From contig JBFFEY010000048.1 of NCBI GenBank assembly GCA_041558415.1, positions 1-22,568 on the forward strand: a DNA stretch of 22,568 nucleotides. The letters are read 5' to 3'. Both the position numbers and the translations under genes were made by a program. Shown here piece after piece: positions 1 through 8,142 of this stretch (positions within the stretch are counted from its first letter, which is position 1; every line of letters starts with the position of its first letter). Source of the stretch: SG8-39 sp041558415 (lineage in GTDB: Bacteria; Pseudomonadota; Gammaproteobacteria; Burkholderiales; SG8-39). The notes under the pieces were generated by a model that worked only from the letters and a program-made list of their open reading frames with translations, ran no database searches and had not been told where the DNA came from.

Positions 1-408
1 GCGCCTGTGCTCCGGGTAGAGGCGACGCGACAGCCTTACGGTGCACAGGGTCCTGGCGTTGAAGCGGATGCCGCTGCGCTCGAACTCGCTGCGCAGAAAA
101 CCGTAGTCGAAGCGCGCGTTGTGGGCGACGAAGACGCGACCTTCGAGACGCGCGTGCAGCGCTTCGGCCAGCTCGGCGAAACGCGGCGCATCCGCCACCA
201 TGGCGTTGCTGATCCCGGTGAGCGCCTGGATGGCCGCGGGGATGGGCGTGCCGGGGTTGACCAGCGTCGACCATTGGGCGCTGACCTCGCCGTGGTCGAC
301 CTCGAGCACCGCGATCTCGGTGACGCGGTCCCAGGCGGGGTGCGCACCCGTGGTTTCCAGGTCGACGATGGCGAGCGGCGCGGCGAGTAGCCCGTCGAGG
401 CGCTGCAT
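1..408 (-). CDS. DnaQ-family 3'-5' exonuclease (N-terminal part, cut by window edge)
   Basis: The first 136 residues are visible, reading leftward from an ATG at 408; the gene continues past base 1. The DEDD exonuclease Exo I motif DLETTG lies at residues 16-21, with D16 and E18 as metal ligands. Exo II (HNARFDYGF) is at 96-104 with D101. These match the epsilon subunit of DNA polymerase III and related proofreading or repair nucleases, which remove 3' nucleotides with two metal ions. The third motif would lie beyond the edge. In many betaproteobacteria a domain like this is fused to a UvrC-like GIY-YIG (Cho) nuclease, so this may be the front half of such a fusion; that is inference. ppc lies 103 bp upstream on the same strand, and I see no clear gene or terminator between them. 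Confidence 0.88.
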   Translation of the reverse strand, partial: MQRLDGLLAAPLAIVDLETTGAHPAWDRVTEIAVLEVDHGEVSAQWSTLVNPGTPIPAAIQALTGISNAMVADAPRFAELAEALHARLEGRVFVAHNARFDYGFLRSEFERSGIRFNARTLCTVRLSRRLYPEHRR

Positions 409-511
409 GCAGGGCAAAAAAAGCGAGGAGACTGGGTGGATATTCGTCCAGTGGCGAGGATAGCAGACCGGGTGCGCGCGCCGCCAGAAGCGCGCCGCGC
501 TGTTGCCCGCC

Positions 512-3277
512 TCAGCCGCTGTTGCGCAGGCCGGCGGCGACTCCGTTAATCGTCAGGTGAATCGCGCGCTTGGTGCGCGCGTCCGTGTCACCCGCGCGAT
601 AGCGCTCCAGCAGCTCGATCTGCAGGTGATTGAGCGGATCGAGGTACGGAAAGCGATTGCGGATCGAGCGCGCCAACGTCGGGTTGTCCTGGAGGAACTC
701 ACTGTGGCCGGTGATTGCACGCAGCCAGGTGCGCGTGCGGTGCCATTCGGATTCGATCATGCCGAACACGCGCGCGCGCAACTCCGCGTCGGACACCAGC
801 TCGGCGTAGCGCGAGGCGATGCCGAGATCGGTCTTGGCCAGCACCATGTCGATGTTCGAGACCAGGGTGCGGAAAAACGCCCAGCGCTCGTGCATGGTGC
901 GCAACACATCGAGCGACCGGCCTTCGCGCTCGACCCAGCCCTCGACCGCGGAGCCGAAGCCGTACCACCCGGGCAGCATCACGCGGCACTGGCTCCAGCT
1001 GAACACCCAGGGGATGGCACGTAGGTCCTCGAGGCGGGCGGAGCCGCGGCGCGACGCCGGGCGGCTGCCGATGTTCAGATCGGCGATTTCAGCGATCGGT
1101 GTCGAGGCCCGGAAGTAATCGAGGAAACCAGGCGTCTCGATCACCAGCGCGCGGTACGCACGCAGCGCCAGCGCCGACAGCGATTCCATGACCTGTGCGT
1201 CGTGCTCGCGCTCGGCATCGGTGCGCGGGCGCTCGGCGAGGCTTGCCTCGATTACCGAAGCGACGAGGATCTCGAGGTTGCGCTGACCCGACTCGGGGTC
1301 GGCGTACTTGCTGGCGATCACCTCGCCCTGCTCGGTCATGCGCAACGCGCCGTCGACCGTGCCGGCGGGCTGCGCGAGGATGGCATCGTGGCTTGGCCCG
1401 CCACCCCGGCCGATAGTGCCGCCGCGGCCGTGAAACAGGCGCAGCCGCACGCCGTGGCGTTGCGCGACTTCGAGCAGCGCGCTCGAGGCCTTGTGCAGTG
1501 ACCAGCTCGACGTCAGAAAGCCGCCATCCTTGTTGCTGTCGGAATAGCCGAGCATGATTTCCTGCGACTCTCCGCGCGCTGCCACCCAGGCGCGGTAGAC
1601 GGGCTGCCGCAGTGCGGCGTCGAGCACGTCCTGCGCGCGCTCCAGGTCGGCGATCGATTCGAACAGCGGGATGATGTCGAGCGCGAGTTGTGGCGGATCG
1701 CCGGGACGCAGCAGACCGACCTCGCGCAGCAGCACCCCGACCTCGAGCAGATCGGAGACCGAGGTGCAGTGCGAAATCACCGTGTGCGGAATCGCCCGCG
1801 CGCCAAAGCGCTGCAGCCCCTGCGCCGCCGCGCTGAGGATGGCGAGTTCGCTCGTCACGAGCGGTGAGTAGTCAAGATGCGGCGAGCGCAGTGGCCGCGG
1901 GCCGCCGAGCTCGCGCGCGAGCAGTGCGACGCGAGCGGCTTCGTCGAGGCCAGCGTAATCCGCCTCGACACCGGCGCGCGCGAGCAATTCGGCGACCACC
2001 TGCTCGTGCGTGCCCGCGTCCTGACGCAGATCGATCGGCGCGAGGTGAAAGCCGAACACGCCGACTTGCCGGCGCAGGGCGTGCAGCGTGCCTTGGGCGA
2101 GAAGGCCCGCACCCTGTGCCTCGAGGCCGCGCGCGATGCGGTCCAGGTCCGCGGCGAAGGCCTCGGGCCCAGGATAGGCCGGCTGCAGGACCGTCGGCGC
2201 CGGACGCGCCTGATGCCCGGCGAGCGCCAGTGCGCTCGCCGCAAGGCGCGCATAAATGCCGCTGAACGCGCGACGGTACGGCTCGTCGCTGCGATATGGC
2301 GAATCGTCACCCGAGGCCTCGGCAAGTGCGGCAACCTCGGGCGGCACCGCCTTGATGCGCGTGGACACCGAGAGCGCGTTGCCGAGCGCGTCGACGCGCC
2401 TCAGGTAGAGCGCGAATACGCGGCGCGCCTGCTCGCGTAGCGCGTGCTCCAGCACCTCGGCGGTGACGTAGGGGTTGCCGTCCCGGTCGCCGCCGATCCA
2501 GGTGCCGACCGAGAGGAACGGTGGCAGCCAGAATCCGTCGTCCAGTCCGAACTGGTCGGCCAGCGCCGCCTCGAGGTCGGCGTAGATCTTCGGCAGCACG
2601 TCGAAGAAAGTCATGTCGAAATAGGCAAGGCCGTTAGCGATCTCGTCCTTTACGTCGAGCTTGGCCAGCCGCAACATGGAAGTCAGCCACAGCCGTAGAA
2701 CTTCGCGGCGTAGCGCGTTGTCACGCGTGTCGTCCTGCGGCAGCTCGATCAGTCGCGCGATTTCCCGCTCGCAGTCGAGAATGCTCTGGCGCTGAACCTC
2801 GGTCGGGTGGGCGGTGAGCACCGGGCTGACGCGGGCGCGCGCGAACCAGGTGCGCAGCGCATCCGGCGTTGTGCCCGCATCGCGCGCCCGCGCGAGTGCA
2901 TGCACGACGCTGCCCGGGCGCGGCGGCGCGGCGGCCTCGGCGTGCGCGTGCCGGCGGCGGTGCTGCTGCACGTCCTCGGCGATGTTGAGCAGGTGCGAAA
3001 AGTAGCTGAAGGCACGCACCACGTGCAGTGTCTGCTCGATATCGAGCGCGTCTAGCTGCGCCTCGAGCGCAGCCTTGATGCCCGCCGCGTCCGCTTCGGG
3101 GTCGTCTTCGCTGCGCCGGAAACCGACCGCGGTCTGGCGGATCGACTCGATGCGCTCGAGCATCGCGTCGCCGACCTGCTCCCGAATCACTTCGCCGAGC
3201 AGCCGGCCAAGAAGCCGGCGATCCTCGCGCAGTTGCGCGTCTTTGTTGTCCGAGAGGCCGTTCTCGTCGGCGGGCAT
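512..3277 (-). CDS. ppc: Phosphoenolpyruvate carboxylase
   Basis: Catalyses PEP + bicarbonate to oxaloacetate + phosphate in the cytoplasm, the main anaplerotic feed of the TCA cycle. The 921-residue product is full length (the E. coli enzyme is 883). Family signatures in order: VLTAHPTE at residues 153-160, including the catalytic His157; GGDRDGNPYVT in the middle; LGYSDSNKDGGFLTSSW near 570; the glycine-rich loop FHGRGGTIGRGGGP near 612-625; and a C-terminus ending GVAAGLRNSG, as in bacterial PEPCs. The ATG at 3277 is preferred because the acidic/basic N-terminal helix typical of the family begins right after it and a perfect -10 box lies 9 nt upstream. The gene has no obvious operon partner upstream; the remnant beside it is dead. 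Product identity is secure; allosteric behaviour cannot be read here. Confidence 0.98.
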   Translation of the reverse strand: MPADENGLSDNKDAQLREDRRLLGRLLGEVIREQVGDAMLERIESIRQTAVGFRRSEDDPEADAAGIKAALEAQLDALDIEQTLHVVRAFSYFSHLLNIAEDVQQHRRRHAHAEAAAPPRPGSVVHALARARDAGTTPDALRTWFARARVSPVLTAHPTEVQRQSILDCEREIARLIELPQDDTRDNALRREVLRLWLTSMLRLAKLDVKDEIANGLAYFDMTFFDVLPKIYADLEAALADQFGLDDGFWLPPFLSVGTWIGGDRDGNPYVTAEVLEHALREQARRVFALYLRRVDALGNALSVSTRIKAVPPEVAALAEASGDDSPYRSDEPYRRAFSGIYARLAASALALAGHQARPAPTVLQPAYPGPEAFAADLDRIARGLEAQGAGLLAQGTLHALRRQVGVFGFHLAPIDLRQDAGTHEQVVAELLARAGVEADYAGLDEAARVALLARELGGPRPLRSPHLDYSPLVTSELAILSAAAQGLQRFGARAIPHTVISHCTSVSDLLEVGVLLREVGLLRPGDPPQLALDIIPLFESIADLERAQDVLDAALRQPVYRAWVAARGESQEIMLGYSDSNKDGGFLTSSWSLHKASSALLEVAQRHGVRLRLFHGRGGTIGRGGGPSHDAILAQPAGTVDGALRMTEQGEVIASKYADPESGQRNLEILVASVIEASLAERPRTDAEREHDAQVMESLSALALRAYRALVIETPGFLDYFRASTPIAEIADLNIGSRPASRRGSARLEDLRAIPWVFSWSQCRVMLPGWYGFGSAVEGWVEREGRSLDVLRTMHERWAFFRTLVSNIDMVLAKTDLGIASRYAELVSDAELRARVFGMIESEWHRTRTWLRAITGHSEFLQDNPTLARSIRNRFPYLDPLNHLQIELLERYRAGDTDARTKRAIHLTINGVAAGLRNSG

Positions 3278-3286
3278 GGGGCGCCG

Positions 3287-3292
3287 ATTATA
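3287..3292 (-). promoter_or_regulatory. Candidate -10 box (TATAAT) of ppc
   Basis: The minus strand reads TATAAT exactly, ending 9 nt before the ppc ATG (3277-3275). If transcription begins 6-8 nt after the box, the mRNA has only a 2-4 nt leader and is effectively leaderless. The -35 region at the right spacing (minus-strand TAAGCA, 3315-3310) is weak. No Shine-Dalgarno sequence sits in the short gap. Confidence 0.6.
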
Positions 3293-3312
3293 GACCCCGC
3301 CCTAGAGCGTGC

Positions 3313-3612
3313 TTAGGCATCGCGCCAGCCGACAACGGCATCGAGCGTCGCACGCGAGGTGCGGAACTGGTTGGCGGGATGCTGCGGGTCCTCGTAGCCG
3401 GAAAAGGTGCCGCAGACGATGCGGCGATCCTCGGCCAGACCGAAGAATTCGCGCGTGAAATGCGGGGACGGGCCAGCGCGATCGACGCCACGCCGAGGCC
3501 CTTCGCCCCGAGCATGAAGTGGTTGACGTCAGCACCGCAGTCGATCGCGCCGTAGCTGCCGAGCGCCACGTCGGTGTGCGAGCTCCCGACGGGCGTGCGG
3601 TCGATCCGGCGG
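3313..3612 (-). pseudogene. Nitroreductase-family remnant (N-terminus lost, frameshifted)
   Basis: The minus strand carries about 98 residues of the C-terminal half of an FMN nitroreductase in two frames. The first frame has TDVALGSYGAIDCGADVNHF followed by MLGAKGLGVASIAL. The second has PHFTREFFGLAEDRRIVCG, then GTFSGYEDPQHPANQFRTSR, and ends GWRDA-stop at 3313. The frame changes near 3463-3475, where the family normally has about seven residues between 'SIA' and 'PHF' but only 10 nt remain, consistent with an 11-nt loss. The first half of the roughly 220-residue enzyme, including its start codon, is missing; similarity fades near 3612. The gene is therefore broken. It fills most of the 400-bp gap between ppc and the M81 gene. 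A sequencing error could explain the frameshift but not the missing front half. Confidence 0.85.
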
Positions 3613-3649
3613 TTTCGATGAGGCGGCGAGCTTACCGCAGCCCTTGTGC

Positions 3650-3655
3650 TCTAAT
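3650..3655 (+). promoter_or_regulatory. Possible -10 box upstream of the M81 peptidase gene
   Basis: TCTAAT (5 of 6 matches to TATAAT) ends 22 nt before the ATG at 3678. It is an AT-rich island in a very GC-rich stretch. No convincing -35 element lies 16-18 bp upstream, and the ribosome site before the ATG is weak (GAGAA), so this is a tentative call. Confidence 0.35.
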
Positions 3656-3677
3656 CGACCGCCGCCGAGAACCCGTC

Positions 3678-5168
3678 ATGACCGCACGCATCCTGATCGC
3701 GCAGGCGAAGCACGAGACCAACACGTTCTCGCGGCTGCCGACCGACCTCGAGTCCTATGCCAGGCGCATGTTGTGCTACGGCGAGGACATCGCGCCCGTG
3801 GTGCGCGGCACCAACAGCGAGCTGGGCGGCTTTCTCGAGGTCGCCGCGCGCGCGGGCTGGCGGCTGTCGTTCGCCGTCGCCGCGGACGCGACGCCCTCGG
3901 GCAGATTGACGCCCGAGTGCTGGGCGCAGCTTAAGCGCTCGATTCTCGGCGCGCTCGAGACCCAGGGACCGTTCGACGGCATTTTGCTCGCACTGCACGG
4001 CGCCATGGTCACCGAGACCACCGAGGATGGCGAGGGCGAGCTGCTCGGCGAGATCCGGCAACGGGTGGGCGCCGAGCGACCGGTCGTTGCGACGCTCGAC
4101 CTGCACGCCAACCTCACCGACGCCATGGCGCGGCAGGCGAGCGCCTTCGTCACCTACCGCAGCTACCCGCACGTCGACATGGGCGAGCGCGGGGTGGAGG
4201 CGGCGACGCTGCTGGCGCGCGCGCTGCGCGGTGAGATCCGGCCGCGCACGCTGGTGCGCCGCGGGCCGCAACTCGACGGCGCGGACCACGGCCGCAGCCA
4301 GTCCGGCCCCATGATCGAATTGCTGGCGCAGGCCGCGCGCCACATGCGCGAGCCCGGCATTCTGGTGGTCAACGTTCAGGCCGGCTTTCCATGGGCCGAT
4401 ATTCGCGACGTCGGTCCTTCGATCGCCGTGACCTACGACGAAACGGTCGAGGGTGCGGCGGCGCGCGCGGCACAGATCGCCGAGCAGATGATGGACTTCG
4501 TTTGGGAGACGCGGCGCGAGAAATCGATCGCACTGCTCTCGGTCGCTGCGGCGCTCGCGCGCTGTGCGCGCGGCGAATCCGATGGCCGGCCGGTCGTGCT
4601 CGCGGATTTCAGCGACAACCCGGGCGGTGGCAGCTACGGCGACTCGACGGCGCTGCTCAAGGCGATGGTCGAGGCGCGCGTCGAGAACGCGGCGTTCGCG
4701 ACGATCGCCGATCCCGAAGTCGCGGACATCGCGCGCCGCGCCGGCAGGGGCGCCGAGATCCGCGTGCGCCTCGGCGGTAAGCACGACGCGCAGCTTTCGC
4801 CGGGCTTCGACGTCAGCGCGCGGGTCCTGTCGCTGTCTGACGGACGGCTGGTCTACGACGGGCCGATGCAGCGCGGTCTTGCCGTGTCGATGGGGCCGAC
4901 GGCCGTGCTGCGTATTGGTGGCGTCGACGTCGTCGTCGCCACCAACCGCTTCCAGGTCTACGATCGGCAGTTCTTCCTGTCGCAGGGCGTCGACCCGGCG
5001 GCGAAGCGGGTCGTGGCGGTGAAATCCGCGCACCATTTCCGCGCTGCGTATGCGCCGATCGCGCGCGAGGTGCTGGTGGTCGATGCGGCCGGCATCACCT
5101 CGCCCGACGCCAAGAAATTCCCCTATCGCAATGTGCGCCGGCCGATCTGGCCGCTGGATATGGATTAG
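3678..5168 (+). CDS. M81 family metallopeptidase, MlrC-like
   Basis: 496 residues, matching the usual length of MlrC (microcystin-degradation) family proteins. The N-terminus MTARILIAQAKHETNTFS carries the HETNTF signature at residues 12-17. Probable zinc ligands are D141 and H143 in DLHANLTDAM, and H165 in YRSYPHVDMGERG. A second conserved block, DNPGGGSYGDST, is near residues 310-322. The family hydrolyses small linear or modified peptides; only a few members act on microcystin, so the natural substrate is unknown. I chose the ATG at 3678 because the conserved N-terminal strand starts there; the open frame extends upstream into the nitroreductase remnant but that part has no family resemblance. 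No signal peptide is visible, so a cytoplasmic location is likely. The next gene starts 37 bp downstream on the same strand. Confidence 0.93.
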   Translation: MTARILIAQAKHETNTFSRLPTDLESYARRMLCYGEDIAPVVRGTNSELGGFLEVAARAGWRLSFAVAADATPSGRLTPECWAQLKRSILGALETQGPFDGILLALHGAMVTETTEDGEGELLGEIRQRVGAERPVVATLDLHANLTDAMARQASAFVTYRSYPHVDMGERGVEAATLLARALRGEIRPRTLVRRGPQLDGADHGRSQSGPMIELLAQAARHMREPGILVVNVQAGFPWADIRDVGPSIAVTYDETVEGAAARAAQIAEQMMDFVWETRREKSIALLSVAAALARCARGESDGRPVVLADFSDNPGGGSYGDSTALLKAMVEARVENAAFATIADPEVADIARRAGRGAEIRVRLGGKHDAQLSPGFDVSARVLSLSDGRLVYDGPMQRGLAVSMGPTAVLRIGGVDVVVATNRFQVYDRQFFLSQGVDPAAKRVVAVKSAHHFRAAYAPIAREVLVVDAAGITSPDAKKFPYRNVRRPIWPLDMD

Positions 5169-5205
5169 GCGTATCGTTCGGGCACACCTCGATCGAATAC
5201 ATCGC

Positions 5206-6540
5206 ATGCTCGACCCCAGCCGCATCGAAACGCGCTACGCCAAGAGCGGCACCCTGAATATCGCCTTCCAGGTTTTCGGTGAGGGTGCGATCGACCTGGT
5301 CTTCATCCCGGGCTGGGCGTCGAACGTCGAGAATATCTGGACGCTGCCGGAGTTCGCGCGGTTTGCGGAAAAGCTTGCCCAGTTTGCGCGCGTGATCCTG
5401 CTCGACCGGCGCGGCACCGGACTGTCCGATCCGGTTCCGGATCCGCCGACCTTCGAGGAGCGCATGGACGACGTGCGGGCGGTGCTCGATGCCGTCGGGC
5501 TGCAACAGGCCGTAATCTGGGGCGTGTCGGAAGGCGGGCCGATGGCGATGCTGTTCGCGGCGACCTATCCGGCGCGCGTCAGGCGGCTGATCTTGTACGG
5601 TACCTTTGCCCGCTTTTCCAGGGCGGCCGATTATCCGCATGGCTTTCCGCCGCAGGTGAACGCACGCTGGCTCGCGACCGTCGAAGCGAACTGGGGCACC
5701 GGTGAGCTTTCGCGCTACTTCGCGCCCAGCACGGCGGACGACCGGGACAAGGTGCGCGTTCTCGGGCGCCTCGAGCGCCTGGCGATGAGCCCGGGCACCG
5801 CGCACAAGCTGTTCACGCTGCTGACGCAGACCGACGTACGCCACGTGCTGCCGGCAATCCGCGTGCCGACGCTGGTCCTGCACCGGGTGGGCGACCAGCC
5901 GGTGCGGGTGGGGCACGCGCGCTACATCGCCGAGCATATTCAGGGGGCGAAATATGTCGAGCTGCCCGGCGCAGACCACATGCCGATGATGGGCGACGTC
6001 GAGGCGCTGCTGAACGAAGTGCGCGAGTTCCTCACCGGCGAACGTGCGGCGCCGGAAATCGACCGGGTGCTGACGACGATCCTGTTCTGCGACATCGTCG
6101 ACTCGACCACGCGCGCCGCGCAGCTGGGGGACCGTGCGTGGAAAGACCTGCTCGCGCGCTTCTACGCGCTGGCGAGTGACAAGCTGAGGCACTTTCGGGG
6201 CCGCCTGCTCGACACCGCAGGCGACGGCCTGTTCGCGGCGTTCGACGGTCCGGCGCGCGCGGTGCGCTGCGGCGCGGCGCTGGCGCAGGCGGTGACGGGG
6301 CTGGGGCTGCAGCTGCGCGTCGGCGTGCATAGCGGCGAGTGCGAGGTGATGGGCGAAAAGTACAGCGGTATCGCGGTGCATCTCGGCGCGCGCGTTGCGG
6401 GTGCGGCCGATCCAGGCCAGGTGCTCGCCACCTCCACCGTGAAGGATCTGGTCGTTGGTTCGGAATTGCGATTCGAGGATCTCGGGGCGCGCAGGCTCAA
6501 GGGCGTGCCCGAGTCGTGGGCGCTTTACCGGCTCACCTGA
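5206..6540 (+). CDS. Alpha/beta-hydrolase fused to class III nucleotidyl cyclase domain
   Basis: 444 residues in two domains. Residues 20-275 form an alpha/beta hydrolase: nucleophile S108 in GVSEGG, acid candidate D230, and H258 in GADHMP. Residues 287-443 form a class III cyclase homology domain, starting TTILFCDIVDSTTRAAQLGD. The two metal-binding aspartates are present (D296 in FCDIVD and D340 in DTAGDG), as is the transition-state arginine R396. By alignment to canonical cyclases, the adenine-selecting Lys is D336, the partner Asp/Thr is G383 and the transition-state Asn is H392. Such substitutions are common in hydrolase-cyclase fusions of mycobacteria and rhizobia, so the nucleotide product cannot be predicted. 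A simple idea is that a small-molecule ligand or ester binds the hydrolase part and tunes the cyclase; this is inference. ATG 5206 is chosen because the hydrolase fold begins soon after and upstream sequence overlaps the M81 gene. Confidence 0.92.
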   Translation: MLDPSRIETRYAKSGTLNIAFQVFGEGAIDLVFIPGWASNVENIWTLPEFARFAEKLAQFARVILLDRRGTGLSDPVPDPPTFEERMDDVRAVLDAVGLQQAVIWGVSEGGPMAMLFAATYPARVRRLILYGTFARFSRAADYPHGFPPQVNARWLATVEANWGTGELSRYFAPSTADDRDKVRVLGRLERLAMSPGTAHKLFTLLTQTDVRHVLPAIRVPTLVLHRVGDQPVRVGHARYIAEHIQGAKYVELPGADHMPMMGDVEALLNEVREFLTGERAAPEIDRVLTTILFCDIVDSTTRAAQLGDRAWKDLLARFYALASDKLRHFRGRLLDTAGDGLFAAFDGPARAVRCGAALAQAVTGLGLQLRVGVHSGECEVMGEKYSGIAVHLGARVAGAADPGQVLATSTVKDLVVGSELRFEDLGARRLKGVPESWALYRLT

Positions 6541-6552
6541 GCGCTGCGCGAT

Positions 6553-7386
6553 TTAGGCCAACGGCGCCGAGACGATCCAGCCCTCGCCGTGCGGCACGCG
6601 CCGCGGCAGGCCGTAGTTCGGCTGCCCCGCCGCCCAGGCGGCCTGCAGCGCGCATAGCACGGCGTCGAGCGAATCGCCGCTCGCGTCGTCGACCAGGCGC
6701 TGGCGCAGCGCCGGTCGCGCAAAGCGGAGGCGCAGTCCCAGGCGCGGCGCGCCGGCTTCGAGTGCGGCGACGATCGTGCGGCGCGCGCTGCGGCGCGCGG
6801 GCGTCTGTTTGGCGCGCGCATCGTTCTTGTAGGACGCGCGCGTGATCGCGCGCGCCAGCAGGCCCGGGTAGGCTTCCAGCGCGACGCGGCGCCGGTCGCC
6901 CTTGGCAAGTCCCGGCACGTGCAGGCCGGCCGCGGCCAGGCGCGGCGCGCCCTCGTGGAACATCAGGGCGACCGGCGGGTTGACCAGTTTCATCGGGCTC
7001 GACGAGCCGGCCGGCCGGTCGGTCGCGCGGTGCGCGTACTTGCCTCCGGCCGGGCGCGTTGCGCGGTAGCCGTCCAGGATGCCGCGCAGCTCGCGGCGCG
7101 ACAGCGCGGCGCAGAAGACCACGAGCCGCGTCCAGTCGCTCGGCCAGAGCAGGTCGGCGAGCAGTTCGCGCGGCAAGCCGAACGGGAAGTCGAACCCGGC
7201 CACCCAGGGGCCGGGGCGCCGCAGCAAGCGTTCGAAGGCGTCGAAGTCGGCGAGTGGCTCGAGTGCTTCGAGGTGAAAGCGCAGCCCGCGGGCACGGCCG
7301 TGGGCGACGACGATCGGCTTCGACTTGCGTGGCGCCGAGGTGAAATCGACGCCGACGATGCTCAGCGCGGTGCGAGCACGACCCAC
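6553..7386 (-). CDS. DUF429 domain protein (predicted RNase H-like fold)
   Basis: 277 residues from a GTG at 7386. It begins with the strand and acidic motif SIVGVDFTSAP (D14 region). Mid-protein it has GFDFPFG and EAYPGLLAR, and near the end SGDSLDAVLCALQAAWA, with a conserved Asp in DALLCA-type sequence; together these mark DUF429. The family is predicted to have an RNase H-like fold with acidic residues that could bind metal, but its function is not established. Its start overlaps the end of the secreted-protein gene (7362-7895) by 25 bp, suggesting translational coupling. No strong ribosome site precedes the GTG, so another nearby start such as the CTG just before SIVGVDF is possible. It is the last gene of a four-gene minus-strand cluster and stops 12 bp from the oppositely oriented cyclase gene. 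Confidence 0.85.
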   Translation of the reverse strand: MGRARTALSIVGVDFTSAPRKSKPIVVAHGRARGLRFHLEALEPLADFDAFERLLRRPGPWVAGFDFPFGLPRELLADLLWPSDWTRLVVFCAALSRRELRGILDGYRATRPAGGKYAHRATDRPAGSSSPMKLVNPPVALMFHEGAPRLAAAGLHVPGLAKGDRRRVALEAYPGLLARAITRASYKNDARAKQTPARRSARRTIVAALEAGAPRLGLRLRFARPALRQRLVDDASGDSLDAVLCALQAAWAAGQPNYGLPRRVPHGEGWIVSAPLA

Positions 7387-7895
7387 AGCTGCGCGTCGAA
7401 CGGGAGCAGCGCCGAACCCGGCAGCGGCGCGCCGGCGGGCAGGTCGAGCTCGCTCGCCGGGCGCACCAGCACCTTCTCCACCAGCACCGAGACGATGCGC
7501 CGCTCGCGGAACAGCGCGGCGAACTCCGGGCTGCGGGCGAGCAGGCGGGCAACGAAGACATTCTCCTGTCCCTGCTGCGGCAGGCCGCGCTTCGCGTCCC
7601 AGCCCGGCGCGGCCGAGGCTTCCCGCGCCAGCAGCGTCGACAGCCAGGGATAGAGCACGATGCGGCCGAAGCCGACGCTAATCTCGCGTTCGGCGGACGC
7701 GACCGCGCGCAGCGCCTCGAGCGCCGTGACGGTCGACCGGCGCGACAGCTCACACTCGGGCCGCAGGCGGTAGTACGGCCTGCGCCCTTCCTCGCGCAGC
7801 GCCTCCAGCCGTACCGTGCAGTCGGCCGTCGCCACGCGCGTCTCGACCGCCGGCGCGGCGGCGAGCGCGGCGAGCAATACGACGGTGTCGAGCAT
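7362..7895 (-). CDS. Putative secreted protein of unknown function
   Basis: 177 residues starting at ATG 7895. The N-terminus MLDTVVLLAALAAAPAVETR looks like a short signal peptide, with a likely cleavage after AAAPA, although it lacks a positive n-region. The mature part holds two cysteines (TADCTVRL and RPECELSR) that could form a disulfide in the periplasm. The C-terminal half contains VSVLVEKVLVRPASELDLPA and ends AQLWVVLAPR. I do not recognise the family. The gene starts 4 bp after the two-helix membrane protein ends and overlaps DUF429 by 25 bp, so it belongs to the same transcript. The longer open frame to 8045 is unlikely because it would run through the neighbouring gene. Confidence 0.75.
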   Translation of the reverse strand: MLDTVVLLAALAAAPAVETRVATADCTVRLEALREEGRRPYYRLRPECELSRRSTVTALEALRAVASAEREISVGFGRIVLYPWLSTLLAREASAAPGWDAKRGLPQQGQENVFVARLLARSPEFAALFRERRIVSVLVEKVLVRPASELDLPAGAPLPGSALLPFDAQLWVVLAPR

Positions 7896-7899
7896 CGGC

Positions 7900-8142
7900 T
7901 CAGCGCCCGCGCGCGGCCTTCGCCGCCAGCCGCAGGATCGCGAACACGGCGTAGCCCATGAGCGCGGCGCCGATCGCCACCAGCAGCCAGGCGTTGGCCG
8001 GTTCGCCGAGCGCGGGGGCGAAGGCCGGCGGCACCTCGGCGGCAAGCCCGTAGATGCCGAGACCCGCGGTCGCGGCGCCGACCACGTCGATCAGGATCAG
8101 CTGCAGGGGGATGCGCAGGCGCGGGCGCTCGGCGGGGTTCAT
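7900..8142 (-). CDS. Small two-helix inner-membrane protein, unknown function
   Basis: 80 residues from ATG 8142. After a basic start (MNPAERPRLRIP) come two hydrophobic segments, roughly residues 12-34 (LQLILIDVVGAATAGLGIYGL) and 49-70 (NAWLLVAIGAALMGYAVFAILRL), and a basic tail LAAKAARGR. This is a helical hairpin with both ends probably in the cytoplasm. The start codon shares an ATGA overlap with the stop of the PNPOx-like gene, so the two are likely translated together. No domain is recognised. Reality as a gene rests on the overlap, coding-like composition and good membrane topology. Confidence 0.75.
   Translation of the reverse strand: MNPAERPRLRIPLQLILIDVVGAATAGLGIYGLAAEVPPAFAPALGEPANAWLLVAIGAALMGYAVFAILRLAAKAARGR

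Noticed and set aside
409..511. Possible terminator between ppc and the exonuclease gene
   Set aside because: Only alternating GCGCGC arms are present, with no stable unique stem and no T-tract, so I could not support one.
3288..3569. 93- and 77-codon minus-strand frames taken as small genes
   Set aside because: Each covers only one half of the frameshifted nitroreductase remnant; they are better explained as one pseudogene.
3519..3677. Upstream extension of the M81 peptidase
   Set aside because: It overlaps the nitroreductase remnant, and the family's conserved N-terminus starts at the ATG at 3678.
3651..5225. 524-codon minus-strand frame opposite the M81 gene
   Set aside because: It has no recognisable domain and a shadow composition; the plus strand holds a full, conserved enzyme.
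5095..6381. 428-codon minus-strand frame opposite the hydrolase-cyclase
   Set aside because: Shadow of the plus-strand gene, without protein-family features.
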